Below, in pieces: positions 50,979 through 59,840 of a DNA stretch of 64,000 nt. The stretch lies in NCBI GenBank assembly GCA_934667505.1, contig CAKULY010000005.1, positions 1-64,000 on the forward strand, in the 5' to 3' direction. The notes beneath the pieces are model-generated. The model had not been told where the DNA came from. It did no database searches and saw nothing but the letters and a program-made list of their open reading frames with translations. The position numbers and the translations under genes are program-made. How positions within the stretch are numbered: position 1 is the stretch's first letter; every line of letters starts with the position of its first letter. This DNA is from an uncultured Treponema sp. GTDB taxonomy: Bacteria > Spirochaetota > Spirochaetia > Treponematales > Treponemataceae.

Positions 50979-53762
50979 TTAGTTCAACTTAGAGTAAAGC
51001 TCTTCCGCCATATTTGAAAGCCCTTCCGCAAGCTCTTTATCGTTGAGTTCATAAACAAAATTTTTAATAAACTTTAAATTTCGGCTTGCAAGTTCTTTTT
51101 CTGAAAGAGAGCAAAGTTCAGACTCGTTCAATGGCTCTACATTTTCTTCTATAAGACCGCATCTATAATAGTCTTTTATTATTTTGTAAAGCCCCTGCCT
51201 GCCAGAAAGCCTTGCTATTAAATATTCAAGCAAAACCCTGGTTTTACTTTTCAAGAATTCTGAAAGCTGAGGCTCTGGAAGCGACTGCCCGATTTTTCTT
51301 AGCGTTTCAAAAAGCTGAATTTCTTTTTCAAAACGTTTTTTATGCTCTGGATTTTCTATCATTTTAGCAATATCTGGAATCAAGGCCTCCATTTGATTTA
51401 ATGCCTGTTTTCCAGAAGCTTCTTTTACCGCTTTTTCAGCAGTCTCTTCAATATGGCTAGTCAGATTTTCCGCAGCCTGGGCGGCATCCGCAGCTTTTTC
51501 CGCCGCTTTCCATGCTTTTTCCGCAGCTAAAGCCGCAAGTCCTGCGTGCTTTGCTGCTTTTTCCTCGCTGTGCGAATCTCTTGAATCCGCCAGCACAACT
51601 GGAGATTGAATTTTATTAGAATCAGTTACCGTTGCGGAATCTTTCGAAGATTGTTCGCTCGAAGAATTTTCTGAATCTGCAAAAAGGTCGTCAAAGTTAA
51701 AATCATCGCTTTCTTCAGCTGCATCTTCAGAGTTTTCTTGAGTTTCAGAATCAACAGCTTCATTTTCCTCATTAGAAACGTCAACTTTATCTTCTGGCTC
51801 CAGCTCTTCTTTTTCTGTTAAATCTTCAGGTTCCTGCAGTTCTTCCACAATTTGGCTAGAAGGGTCAGAAATTTCAAAACCCTCTATATTTTCAGCGCTT
51901 TTCTGCTCTTCTGCCGGCTCATCTTCCAAAACATCGGAATAATTAAAGTCCTGCGCTTCTTCTGCTAATCCGGACGAATCTTTTTCATTTTCTTCTTTGT
52001 TTTCTGAAATTGGCTCTGCGCTTTCATTTTCTTTGTGATTAAAATCTTCTGCTTTTTGCGTTGCTTCTAACTCTTCAGGAACGCCTGCGCCATCAAGCTC
52101 TTCAAGACTTTCAAAATCTTCAGGCTCTTCCAAACTTGACTTTTCCTTATCAGAAAACAATGCGTTCTTTTCATCCATTTTTAAAATATCAGGATTTTCT
52201 TCCACCTCAAAATCTTTTTCGCCTGAATTTTCAGATTCTTCGACCTTATTTTCAGTAATTTTTGCGGCATTGGAAGAAGGCTCTTCGCCAGTTAAATCTT
52301 CAAGCCCAAATTCATCTAAACTTATTTCTTCCCCGATTGAAGAAGATTCTTTTGCTTCTGCAGTCTTTTGAACTTTTGTTCCGCAAGTTTTTTCCTCAAG
52401 CCTCTTTGAAAGATAAGAAGCCAAATAATTGTTTGGATCAAATGCAATTGCAGTTGAAAAATCGTCAGCAGCTTCTTCATAGTTTCCCATAGATTCGTCA
52501 ATTTGACCAAGCAAAATCCAGGCAGAGACGTCTTTCATATTTTCGTCGATAAACAGTTTTATCTGCTTTCTTGCCTTTTCAAGCTCATTAATCTGCTTGT
52601 ATCTAAGAGCATAGTTCGAATAAATATCTGTGTACGAAGAGTCCACTTGCTTTGCCTTTTTTTGACAGGCCTGCGCATTTTCATCTTTTTTCTTTAAAAT
52701 GTAATACTGCCCTGCCAAATCTAAAAGCTCAGGGTCTTTTTTCCAATTGTTAGAAATCTTCTTCAAGGCTCTTCCCGCATCTTCAACCTTTCCAGCAGAA
52801 AGCATGACGTGAACAGCCTGCTTTTTTATAGGGATATTATCTTCATCTAAATCTTGCGCCTTCATAATTGACTCAAGAGCTTCCATTGCCCTGCCGCCTT
52901 TTTCGTATGCCTGCGCAAGAAGGCTTAAAATTTCTATGGAATTTGGATTAATCTTATTTGACTTTTCGCAAGATGCTATAGCTTCATTGTAATTATTTTG
53001 AAGAAGAAGAACTTTGCCAAGCAGCATATTAAGCATTGAATCTTCTGGATGGAGTCCAAGCGTGTTTTTTACAATCTCGCCAGCACTTCTAGTCTTTCTA
53101 TGGGAAAGCAAAAGTTTTGCATAGGAAACTACAGCATCTACCCAGCCTGGCTTCGACTTTAGAGCATTTTCGTAAGCAGCAACTGCAGAAACATCATCGT
53201 GAACAGCTTCATAGCTTCTTGCCAAGTTGTACTGCAAAATCGGATGGTTTGGATCAACTTGCAATCCTTTTTTATAAATTGCAATTGCTTTTTGCTGCTC
53301 GTTTTTTTGCGCATAAATCGAACCTAAGTGATTGTATGCAAGAACATCATCAGGATTAGCTTCTATAACAGAATTAAAACAGTCTATTGCAGCTTCTGTA
53401 TTGCCCATAGCTTTATAAGCAAAGCCTAAATTGTAGTTTGCCTCAGCATTGTTTTCTCCAGTATCAATAGCCTTCTGTAAAGTAGCAATAGCTTTGTCAT
53501 ATTTGCCTAAACGTCTGTAACAGCCGCCAAGACTGTTTAGCGCTGAAAAATTATTAGGAGAGAAAGTAAGGATTTGCTCAAAATAAGGAACAGCTTTTGC
53601 GTCATCGCCGGATTTTATGTAGACATTGCCTAAATCAAAAAGCAATTCAATATTTTTAGCATCTTCGCTAAGAAGTCCTTTATACAATCTTGCCGCCAGA
53701 ACAAAATCTCTTGCGATTACAGCATTTTTAGCTCTTTTTAGAACAAGTTCTTTTTCTTCCAT
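50979..53762 (-). CDS. TPR protein with acidic middle and helical C-terminal domain
   Basis: 927 residues from the ATG at 53762 (AGAAGGA upstream); the frame to 53807 has no site. Residues 1-470 hold about a dozen canonical TPR units (for example AVPYFEQILTFSPNNFSAL, AIATLQKAIDTGENNAEANY, YNEAIASCEKSNKINPNS). No signal peptide is present, so it is cytoplasmic. About 480-740 is a strongly acidic, Glu/Asp/Ser-rich low-complexity stretch. An Ala-rich helix (KAWKAAEKAADAAQAAEN) follows near 770, and a compact C-terminal domain runs to the end. It probably scaffolds a complex. It lies 22 nt after the LamG/FN3 gene and is likely cotranscribed with it. Confidence 0.75.
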   Translation of the reverse strand: MEEKELVLKRAKNAVIARDFVLAARLYKGLLSEDAKNIELLFDLGNVYIKSGDDAKAVPYFEQILTFSPNNFSALNSLGGCYRRLGKYDKAIATLQKAIDTGENNAEANYNLGFAYKAMGNTEAAIDCFNSVIEANPDDVLAYNHLGSIYAQKNEQQKAIAIYKKGLQVDPNHPILQYNLARSYEAVHDDVSAVAAYENALKSKPGWVDAVVSYAKLLLSHRKTRSAGEIVKNTLGLHPEDSMLNMLLGKVLLLQNNYNEAIASCEKSNKINPNSIEILSLLAQAYEKGGRAMEALESIMKAQDLDEDNIPIKKQAVHVMLSAGKVEDAGRALKKISNNWKKDPELLDLAGQYYILKKKDENAQACQKKAKQVDSSYTDIYSNYALRYKQINELEKARKQIKLFIDENMKDVSAWILLGQIDESMGNYEEAADDFSTAIAFDPNNYLASYLSKRLEEKTCGTKVQKTAEAKESSSIGEEISLDEFGLEDLTGEEPSSNAAKITENKVEESENSGEKDFEVEENPDILKMDEKNALFSDKEKSSLEEPEDFESLEELDGAGVPEELEATQKAEDFNHKENESAEPISENKEENEKDSSGLAEEAQDFNYSDVLEDEPAEEQKSAENIEGFEISDPSSQIVEELQEPEDLTEKEELEPEDKVDVSNEENEAVDSETQENSEDAAEESDDFNFDDLFADSENSSSEQSSKDSATVTDSNKIQSPVVLADSRDSHSEEKAAKHAGLAALAAEKAWKAAEKAADAAQAAENLTSHIEETAEKAVKEASGKQALNQMEALIPDIAKMIENPEHKKRFEKEIQLFETLRKIGQSLPEPQLSEFLKSKTRVLLEYLIARLSGRQGLYKIIKDYYRCGLIEENVEPLNESELCSLSEKELASRNLKFIKNFVYELNDKELAEGLSNMAEELYSKLN

Positions 53763-53784
53763 ATTTTTCCTTCTAAAATTAAAA

Positions 53785-55359
53785 TTACTTTGCAGACGGC
53801 CGGGCAAAAACTTCCGTTGAAAGCGAACCGCAAATTCTGCTATCTATTTTTGAATAGGCAGATATTGCAAAATAGTAAATAGTTCCGTTTTCTAATCCAG
53901 TTATAGTATAATTCGTTACATTGCCAACATCAATCGGGGAACTGCCCTGAACAGCTATTCTGCCAAGATATTCACCTGGGTGAGTTCCATAAAAAATTAA
54001 ATAGCCGCCGACAGAATCGTCTACAGAATAAGACCAGGAAAGAGTTACGCTCTGGTTTCCTTTTTGAACAGAAATATTAAAAGGCGCTAATGGCTCTGGC
54101 AAAACAGTGTAGTCAACTTCGATTGAAGTAACCGCAGGCGTTTTGTTTCCTGCTCCGTCTGGAAAAAGATTTGCGGCAACTTGAAAATACATTCCAGAAA
54201 CTCCGTCAATTTTTTGTCCAGGGACAACAGGCTTCCACTCAGGAAAATCAGAAGTCCAGTTAAAGCGATTATCTCCGCCCCGCATAAAAAACTGAACTTC
54301 TGTTTGCTCAGGGATTTCAGCTTCTACCGCAATGGAATTTACAACCGTTCCAGGTTTTGTAAGAATAGGAACAGATTCAAATCTTCCGCCAGAATTTTGG
54401 TAGAGCGACTGCGAAAAACTTTTTCCATCCTCTGAAAAGTACGATTCAAAAGAAGAAGAAAAACTTCTTGAAATTTTTACATCGTCTATAAGACCCGTGT
54501 ATGAAGGGCAAAGCTCTAAATCTGCGGCGACGCCTATAACAGCAGGGAATACAGTTCCGTTTTCATGCTCTGTGTCAGTTATAAATTTTATACATTCCAG
54601 CTCGCCGTTAATTCTGTACTCAAGGATTCCGGTTTCTTCCTGAAATGAAATAAAATGATGCGACCACTTGCCTGGTATTATTCTTCGATTGGTGACAAGA
54701 TTTACATCTCCGCCGTTTTTTGTGTAGCCGTCAAAAATATTGCTAAAAGTAGCAAGCATTTTATTCTGATAAAAAGAAAAGTTTACAAGCTGGTAAACAA
54801 CCTGCTCCTCAATAGTTCTGCTTGAACGCCAGTTTATAATAACTTCGCCATTTTCAACTGTGTAAGGACATATCCAAAATTCTATTAAAAATGAACCGGC
54901 AGGACTTTCTCCACCGAACAGACTATTTTTATTCCCTCTGAGCACAAGCCCGCCAGAAGCGCGTTTCCTGCTTAAAGCAGACTGTTTTCCATGTATGGCT
55001 TTTTTTGACTCAAACAAGGAATTTTCTACAACTGAATAATTTCCTGCTCTGTCTGCAAAATTTTTATCTTCAAAATCCAATAGCAAATCTGTATCATCCT
55101 GTAATAAATTGGATTTAGTAGCAAGCTGCAGACATTCATACCCAAAGCGACCAGTTCCTGTTGTAATTCCGTTGCGGACATTTACATCTTTCCAGCCAGA
55201 AGAAGCGCCCATTACATATTTTTCTGCAAAAACCGGGAATAAAAATACCAAGAAAAAAAGAACTGCAAAAAACCTTGAAAAAAAATCGAAACCGAAAGAC
55301 TTATGCAAAAATGGAAAAAATATATTTTTTTTGCTAAAATAAAATCTGTTATAAATCAT
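53785..55359 (-). CDS. Secreted LamG-like and fibronectin type III protein
   Basis: 524 residues from the ATG at 55359. A long basic N-region leads to a hydrophobic signal core (FFAVLFFLVFLFPVFA); a TTG at 55308 would give a more usual signal length. The middle (about 120-300) looks like a LamG/concanavalin jelly roll: GSFLIEFWICPYTVENGEVIINW, then KWSHHFISFQEETGILEYRINGE and TGLIDDVKISRSF. The C-terminal 100 residues form an FN3 domain (PLAPFNISVQKGNQSVTLSWSYSV, then YTITGLENGTIYYFAISAYS). It is probably an envelope or surface protein binding glycans or protein. Its start codon overlaps that of divergent uvrC. Confidence 0.65.
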   Translation of the reverse strand: MIYNRFYFSKKNIFFPFLHKSFGFDFFSRFFAVLFFLVFLFPVFAEKYVMGASSGWKDVNVRNGITTGTGRFGYECLQLATKSNLLQDDTDLLLDFEDKNFADRAGNYSVVENSLFESKKAIHGKQSALSRKRASGGLVLRGNKNSLFGGESPAGSFLIEFWICPYTVENGEVIINWRSSRTIEEQVVYQLVNFSFYQNKMLATFSNIFDGYTKNGGDVNLVTNRRIIPGKWSHHFISFQEETGILEYRINGELECIKFITDTEHENGTVFPAVIGVAADLELCPSYTGLIDDVKISRSFSSSFESYFSEDGKSFSQSLYQNSGGRFESVPILTKPGTVVNSIAVEAEIPEQTEVQFFMRGGDNRFNWTSDFPEWKPVVPGQKIDGVSGMYFQVAANLFPDGAGNKTPAVTSIEVDYTVLPEPLAPFNISVQKGNQSVTLSWSYSVDDSVGGYLIFYGTHPGEYLGRIAVQGSSPIDVGNVTNYTITGLENGTIYYFAISAYSKIDSRICGSLSTEVFARPSAK

Positions 55360-57343
55360 GGCAAACAATACAAACGCAAAATCAGAATCAGTTCTTACAA
55401 GGGAACAACTTCATCAGACTGCATTAAAAGCTCCTTCTTCCAGTGGCGTTTACCTTTGGAGAAATCCAAAAGGCGACGTTATTTACGTTGGAAAAGCGAA
55501 AAATCTTAAAAATCGCCTTTCCTCATATTTTTCAGGAAACAAAGACATAAAAACACGCCTTTTAATTTCCCATGCGCAGACAATCGAATATATCACAACA
55601 GAAAACGAATACGAAGCGTTCCTGTTGGAAAACAACCTGATAAAAAAATATACTCCAAAATACAACATTTGCCTCAAGGACGGAAAGTCGTATCCAGTGC
55701 TCCGCATAACAAAAGAAGACTTTCCTAGAATACTTAAAACACGGCGCGTAATAAATGATGGTTCCATGTACTTTGGTCCCTATCCAGATGCAAATGCTTT
55801 AGACACATTTATAGAAACTCTTTATAAAATCTATCCGCTAAGACATTGCAAAACCTTAAAAAACAGGGAAACGCCTTGCCTATATTATCACATGAATCAA
55901 TGTTCTGCTCCATGCAGCTCAAAAATTTCAAAAGAATCCTACAATGTTTTTATCGGAGAAATAAAACAACTTCTTGAGGGAAAGGACAAAAGCACTCTAA
56001 AAAAACTGAACTTAGAAATGAAGGAAGCTGCAAGTAAATTAAATTTTGAAAAAGCCGCCCGTATGAGGGATGGAATCAGAGCGCTTACAGTAATGCAGAA
56101 TCAAAATATCGTGGAAAGTTTTGACAATACAGACAGAGATTACATTGCATTTTATCGAGAAGGTGAGCTTGTAAGCTTTACAGTTTTAAAAATCCGTTCT
56201 GGCAAGCTTCTTGGAAGAGATAATTACAGAGTTGTAAGCCTAAATGAAGATGACGAGCTTACACAAGAATTTATAAGCGTCTACTACAATTCGCCGGAAG
56301 AAATTCCGCCGCACATTTATGTTCCTACAAAAAACGGCCAGCAAAGCTTAAACCGATGGATAAAAGAAACTTTTTCGCTTGAATCAGAAGTCGTGCTTGT
56401 TGACGACAATATAGAAAATGCGCCTAGACACAAAGCGGCAATGAACATGGCTTTTGAAAACGCAAAAGAAGACATAATAAGAAGACTTCGTGAACGAGGC
56501 GACATGCCTGCAATGGAAGAATTAAAAGAAATACTGAACCTGAACCATCTTCCGGTAAGAATAGAAGGATTTGATATTGCTCATATCGGCGGAAAATTTC
56601 CAGTCGCTTCGCTAATAAGTTTTTACAACGGCAATCCGGACAAAAAAAACTACAGATATTTTAGGCTAAAGACAACAGACGGCTACATCGATGACTTTCA
56701 ATCTATGAGGGAAGCTGCAAGCAGAAGGTACACAAGGCTTTTAAACGAGCAAGCGGAACTGCCAGACTTAATCTTGATAGATGGGGGAATTGGTCAAGTA
56801 AACGCAGTGCAAGGCGTAATTTCTGCGTTAGGTTTAAATATTCCAATTGCAGGTCTTGCAAAAAGGGACGAAGAAATTTGGCTGCCCTTTGCCGAAAAAC
56901 CAATTTGCCTTCCAAAAAGAAGCGACGCCCTAAGACTTTTGCAGAGGGTGCGCGACGAAACCCACCGCTTTGCAACCAGCAGAAACCAGCGTCTAAGAAC
57001 AAAGGAAAATACTCAAAATATATTTGAACAGATTCCTAGCATTGCGAAAAAAAGAGCTCTTCTTCTAGCAAAAAAATTTACTACGCTTGAAAACCTTGCC
57101 GAAGCTTCAGAAAATCAAATCGCTCAAACCTTGAATATAAAAACTTCCGAAGCTGCGAAAATTCTTGCTTTCGCAAAAGAACTGCTAAAAAAACAAAAAG
57201 ACAAAAAGCAAGAACAAATGAAATCTTTAAAAGAAGCAGGAACCACTTGGCAAAAAGCAGCCGAAGCCCAGTATATAACGGATTTAGCAACACTCGCGCT
57301 GCAAGTCGCAGATTCTTCTGCAAAAAGCAAAAAAGACCGATAG
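55358..57343 (+). CDS. uvrC: UvrC subunit of the excinuclease
   Basis: 661 residues. The GIY-YIG nuclease domain opens the protein (SSGVYLWRNPKGDVIYVGKAKNLKNRLSSYF). A Cys pair region (CLYYHMNQCSAPCSSKIS) is followed by a UVR motif (KLNFEKAARMRDGIRAL). The RNase-H-like endonuclease half has IEGFDIAHIGGKFPVASLISF, then LPDLILIDGGIGQVNA, and the C-terminus has helix-hairpin-helix features (FEQIPSIAKKRALLLAKKF). It makes the dual incisions of nucleotide excision repair with UvrAB. There is no ribosome site and its ATG overlaps the divergent gene's ATG. The TAG stop is the first trinucleotide of a dispersed repeat. Confidence 0.93.
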   Translation: MANNTNAKSESVLTREQLHQTALKAPSSSGVYLWRNPKGDVIYVGKAKNLKNRLSSYFSGNKDIKTRLLISHAQTIEYITTENEYEAFLLENNLIKKYTPKYNICLKDGKSYPVLRITKEDFPRILKTRRVINDGSMYFGPYPDANALDTFIETLYKIYPLRHCKTLKNRETPCLYYHMNQCSAPCSSKISKESYNVFIGEIKQLLEGKDKSTLKKLNLEMKEAASKLNFEKAARMRDGIRALTVMQNQNIVESFDNTDRDYIAFYREGELVSFTVLKIRSGKLLGRDNYRVVSLNEDDELTQEFISVYYNSPEEIPPHIYVPTKNGQQSLNRWIKETFSLESEVVLVDDNIENAPRHKAAMNMAFENAKEDIIRRLRERGDMPAMEELKEILNLNHLPVRIEGFDIAHIGGKFPVASLISFYNGNPDKKNYRYFRLKTTDGYIDDFQSMREAASRRYTRLLNEQAELPDLILIDGGIGQVNAVQGVISALGLNIPIAGLAKRDEEIWLPFAEKPICLPKRSDALRLLQRVRDETHRFATSRNQRLRTKENTQNIFEQIPSIAKKRALLLAKKFTTLENLAEASENQIAQTLNIKTSEAAKILAFAKELLKKQKDKKQEQMKSLKEAGTTWQKAAEAQYITDLATLALQVADSSAKSKKDR

Positions 57344-57547
57344 CCCAAATGTCGAGTTTTTATGAAAATGAATAAAAGCGTAAACGAATTTACAATTTGT
57401 GAAGATTTTGTGCGATAAGAACAACTAAGGTTGCGTAGCAACCCAAACCAACTTAAGCGAAGCGCGAGCACAACCATCTGTAGCAAATTGGAAAGTCGCT
57501 GACAGCGATTCCTTCACGACTTATATAAAACTCGACATTCGGGCTAA
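57341..57547 (+). repeat. Dispersed structured repeat, copy C (best-preserved ends)
   Basis: It begins TAGCCCAAATGTCGAGTTTT and ends AAAACTCGACATTCGGGCTA, terminal inverted repeats matching at 19 of 20 positions. Inside are AAAAGCGTAAACGAATTTAC, the hairpin GGTTGCGTAGCAACC (57429-57443), and CAAATTGGAAAGTCGCTGAC. The first TAG is the uvrC stop codon. TA at both ends could be a target duplication. Confidence 0.85.
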
Positions 57548-57562
57548 ATAACTACTTTCAAC

Positions 57563-57592
57563 TTTACAGCCTTGACTATTTCAACTTATAAT
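57563..57592 (+). promoter_or_regulatory. Promoter of the lpt operon
   Basis: TTTACA (57563-57568) and TATAAT (57587-57592) are 18 bp apart, 15 nt before the lptC ATG. The leader would be about 9 nt and has no ribosome site. Confidence 0.55.
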
Positions 57593-57607
57593 GAAAAAAT
57601 CAATTCA

Positions 57608-58171
57608 ATGAGGCATCTTTTTTTTCTATTTTCAATAATTATTCTTTCTTCATGCTCGCTAAAATACGGAACTGCCGTTCACGATGAAAACTCTGCTCCA
57701 GAGTTCACATTTAGCAATGCGAACTACACAACTTACGAAAACAACGTGCAGACCATGAACCTAAAAACAGAAAAAATGGAACAGTACAAAGGCGGCTCCG
57801 CAACTTATGCGAAAAATGTGCAGTTTACAATTTACGATTCAGACGGCGTTTTGACCACAAAAGGCAAGTGCGGACTTTTAGGCTCTAATTCCGACGAAAA
57901 AAAATACACACTTTTCGACAGCATTGAAATAGAAAATCTAAAAGACGACATAAAATTAAGCGCGAATTCGCTAAGGTGGAACGGAAAAACAGAACAGCTC
58001 ACAGGAAGCCGCACAGATTTTGTCACTATCCAGAAGGGAAACACGGTCATTCATGGCAGCGGATTTTCAGCAAGCGCAGCAAGCCGCCAATACGCTTTTA
58101 CAGGAGTTGTTACTGGCCAAACAAGCACAACCCCACAAGAAGGAGAAAATCCTAATGCTCAAAAAGATTAG
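57608..58171 (+). CDS. lptC: LptC-like lipopolysaccharide-export lipoprotein
   Basis: 187 residues from the ATG at 57608; a TTG at 57572 lies within the promoter. A short hydrophobic signal ends in the lipobox LSSC with the acylated Cys at residue 16. The mature part has the LptC beta-jelly-roll pattern: APEFTFSNANYTTYENNV, then AKNVQFTIYDSDGVLTTKGKCGLL, then DIKLSANSLRWNGKTEQLTG. Here the membrane anchor is lipid rather than a helix. It should receive lipid from the LptB-type ABC transporter and pass it to LptA. It overlaps lptA by 17 nt and is the first gene of the operon. T. pallidum-type spirochaetes lack LPS, so the exported lipid is uncertain. Confidence 0.78.
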   Translation: MRHLFFLFSIIILSSCSLKYGTAVHDENSAPEFTFSNANYTTYENNVQTMNLKTEKMEQYKGGSATYAKNVQFTIYDSDGVLTTKGKCGLLGSNSDEKKYTLFDSIEIENLKDDIKLSANSLRWNGKTEQLTGSRTDFVTIQKGNTVIHGSGFSASAASRQYAFTGVVTGQTSTTPQEGENPNAQKD

Positions 58172-58982
58172 CCTTTTTACTCTAGCTGCATTTTTTTACA
58201 TAGCAGCAGCGTCTTCTGAACAGATAACATTTTCGGCAAACAGCATGTCTGGAAGAATTGGAGAAAAATCTGACAGCACAAATCTAATCGGAGAAGCCTA
58301 TGTCCTTACAGAATCAATGGAAATTTCCGCAGATTCAATCAGCATGTCTGGCAACGATTTTCGCTACATAGAAGCAAGCGGCAACGTAAAAGGAAAAAAC
58401 ATGGAATCCCAAATGGAATTTTCATGCGGAAAAATGAAATACGACAGAGAAAGCAAAATCGCGCAACTTTTTGACGATGCCTCAATGGAAGATACAAAAA
58501 ACGAAGTTTCCGCAAAGGCCCAGATAATTGAATACAATCAAAACACAGACATTGCGACAATGCAATTCGATGTAGAATTAAAACAAAAGGACAACACTTG
58601 CACCGGAGCTTATGCAATCTACAGAAAGGCAAACAAAATGCTGGAATTGAGCGGAAATTCCCAAATAAAACAAGGGACAGATACTTTTAGGGCGCAAGAA
58701 ATTACGCTAAACCTTGATACCCAAGAAATCACTTTGGACGGAAGAGTAAAAGGAACTATTGTAGATGAGCGCAAAAACGAATCTGAAGAAAAAGTTTCCG
58801 ATTCAGAAACTGCTGAGGACGCTGAAAATAATTCCAGTTTAGAAGGCGAGGTTTCTACTAAAGAAGATGAATCGCAGCCTACAGAAGAAAAGTCTTTGGA
58901 AAATCAAAAAGATTCTAAAATATCGCAGCAAGAAGAACAAAAATCTACAGAAGGTGAAAATAATGCAGGAACACATACTTAG
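58155..58982 (+). CDS. lptA: LptA/OstA-like periplasmic lipid-transport protein
   Basis: 275 residues from the ATG at 58155 (AAGGAG upstream); the longer frame only shadows lptC. A signal peptide covers about residues 1-21 (ISLFTLAAFFYIAAASS). The mature region is a series of short strands typical of OstA/LptA: ITFSANSMSGRIGEKS, FRYIEASGNVKGK, MLELSGNSQIKQG, TFRAQEITLNLDTQEITLDG. The last 70 residues form a Glu/Ser/Lys-rich low-complexity tail absent from E. coli LptA. It would bridge the periplasm between LptC and the outer membrane. It overlaps lptB by 20 nt. Confidence 0.78.
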   Translation: MLKKISLFTLAAFFYIAAASSEQITFSANSMSGRIGEKSDSTNLIGEAYVLTESMEISADSISMSGNDFRYIEASGNVKGKNMESQMEFSCGKMKYDRESKIAQLFDDASMEDTKNEVSAKAQIIEYNQNTDIATMQFDVELKQKDNTCTGAYAIYRKANKMLELSGNSQIKQGTDTFRAQEITLNLDTQEITLDGRVKGTIVDERKNESEEKVSDSETAEDAENNSSLEGEVSTKEDESQPTEEKSLENQKDSKISQQEEQKSTEGENNAGTHT

Positions 58983-59694
58983 AGTCTCAAGCCTTTTTAA
59001 AAGTTTCGGCCACAAAAAAGTTGTGCAGGGAATAGATTTCTCAATAAAAACTGGAGAGGTTTTAGGTCTGCTAGGTCCAAACGGAGCAGGAAAAACCACG
59101 ACTTTCTACATGATTGTAGGATTTTATAAACCTACCGCTGGCGAAATTTTCCTTAATGAAGAAAAAATAACTCCTCTTCCAATGTACAAAAGAGCAAGAA
59201 AAGGAATCTCTTACTTGCCGCAAGAGCCCAGCGTGTTCAAAAAACTAACAGTGGAAGAAAACATTTGGTCGATTTTAGAAACAAGAAAAGACCTTTCAAA
59301 GCTAGAAAAAAAACAAAAACTTGAAGACTTAATAGAAGAATTTGCAATCGGGCGGATACGCAAACAGTACGCATTCACACTTTCTGGCGGAGAGCGAAGA
59401 AGGACTGAAATCGCGCGCTCATTGGCAATAGAGCCAAAGTTTCTTTTGCTGGACGAACCTTTTGCCGGAATCGATCCAATCGCAGTTGCAGACATAAAGC
59501 ACATGATAGGACTTTTAGCAAAAAGAGGAATCGGTATTTTAATAACTGACCACAATGTTCGCGACACATTGGAAATAACAGACAGAGCAATAATCGTTAG
59601 CTCCGGCCAGATTTCAATTCAAGGCTCAAAAGAAGAAATTTTAAACAGCCAGCTCGCCCGCGATGTATACTTAGGAAAAGATTTTTCAATGTGA
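58963..59694 (+). CDS. lptB: LptB-type ABC transporter ATPase
   Basis: 243 residues from the ATG at 58963 (AAGGTG upstream). Walker A is GPNGAGKTTTFYMI, the Q-loop is SYLPQEPSVFKKLTVEENI, the signature is TLSGGERRRTEIARSLA, Walker B is FLLLDEPFAGIDPIAV, and the switch His is in LITDHNVRDTLEI. These and the length are diagnostic of LptB/YhbG. It powers lipid extraction from the inner membrane with the LptFG permeases, which are not in this window. It ends the lpt operon. The sequence just after the stop (TAGCCTAAACTTTATT) resembles a dispersed-repeat end. Confidence 0.92.
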   Translation: MQEHILRVSSLFKSFGHKKVVQGIDFSIKTGEVLGLLGPNGAGKTTTFYMIVGFYKPTAGEIFLNEEKITPLPMYKRARKGISYLPQEPSVFKKLTVEENIWSILETRKDLSKLEKKQKLEDLIEEFAIGRIRKQYAFTLSGGERRRTEIARSLAIEPKFLLLDEPFAGIDPIAVADIKHMIGLLAKRGIGILITDHNVRDTLEITDRAIIVSSGQISIQGSKEEILNSQLARDVYLGKDFSM

Positions 59695-59765
59695 TAGCCT
59701 AAACTTTATTAAAAAAATTGCTTTCTCCAGTAAAACTCCAATTTTCTACTATATTATAAGCAGGT

Positions 59766-59794
59766 TTGACAATATTATTCTGTCATGATATTAT
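59766..59794 (+). promoter_or_regulatory. Promoter of rny
   Basis: TTGACA (59766-59771) and TATTAT (59789-59794) are 17 bp apart. Transcription starting near 59801 gives a leader of about 40 nt that contains the AAGGAG ribosome site, so this gene is not leaderless. Confidence 0.65.
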
Positions 59795-59840
59795 TAGTTT
59801 GAAATATTCTACGCAATAATAAAAAGGAGAAATTTATAAA

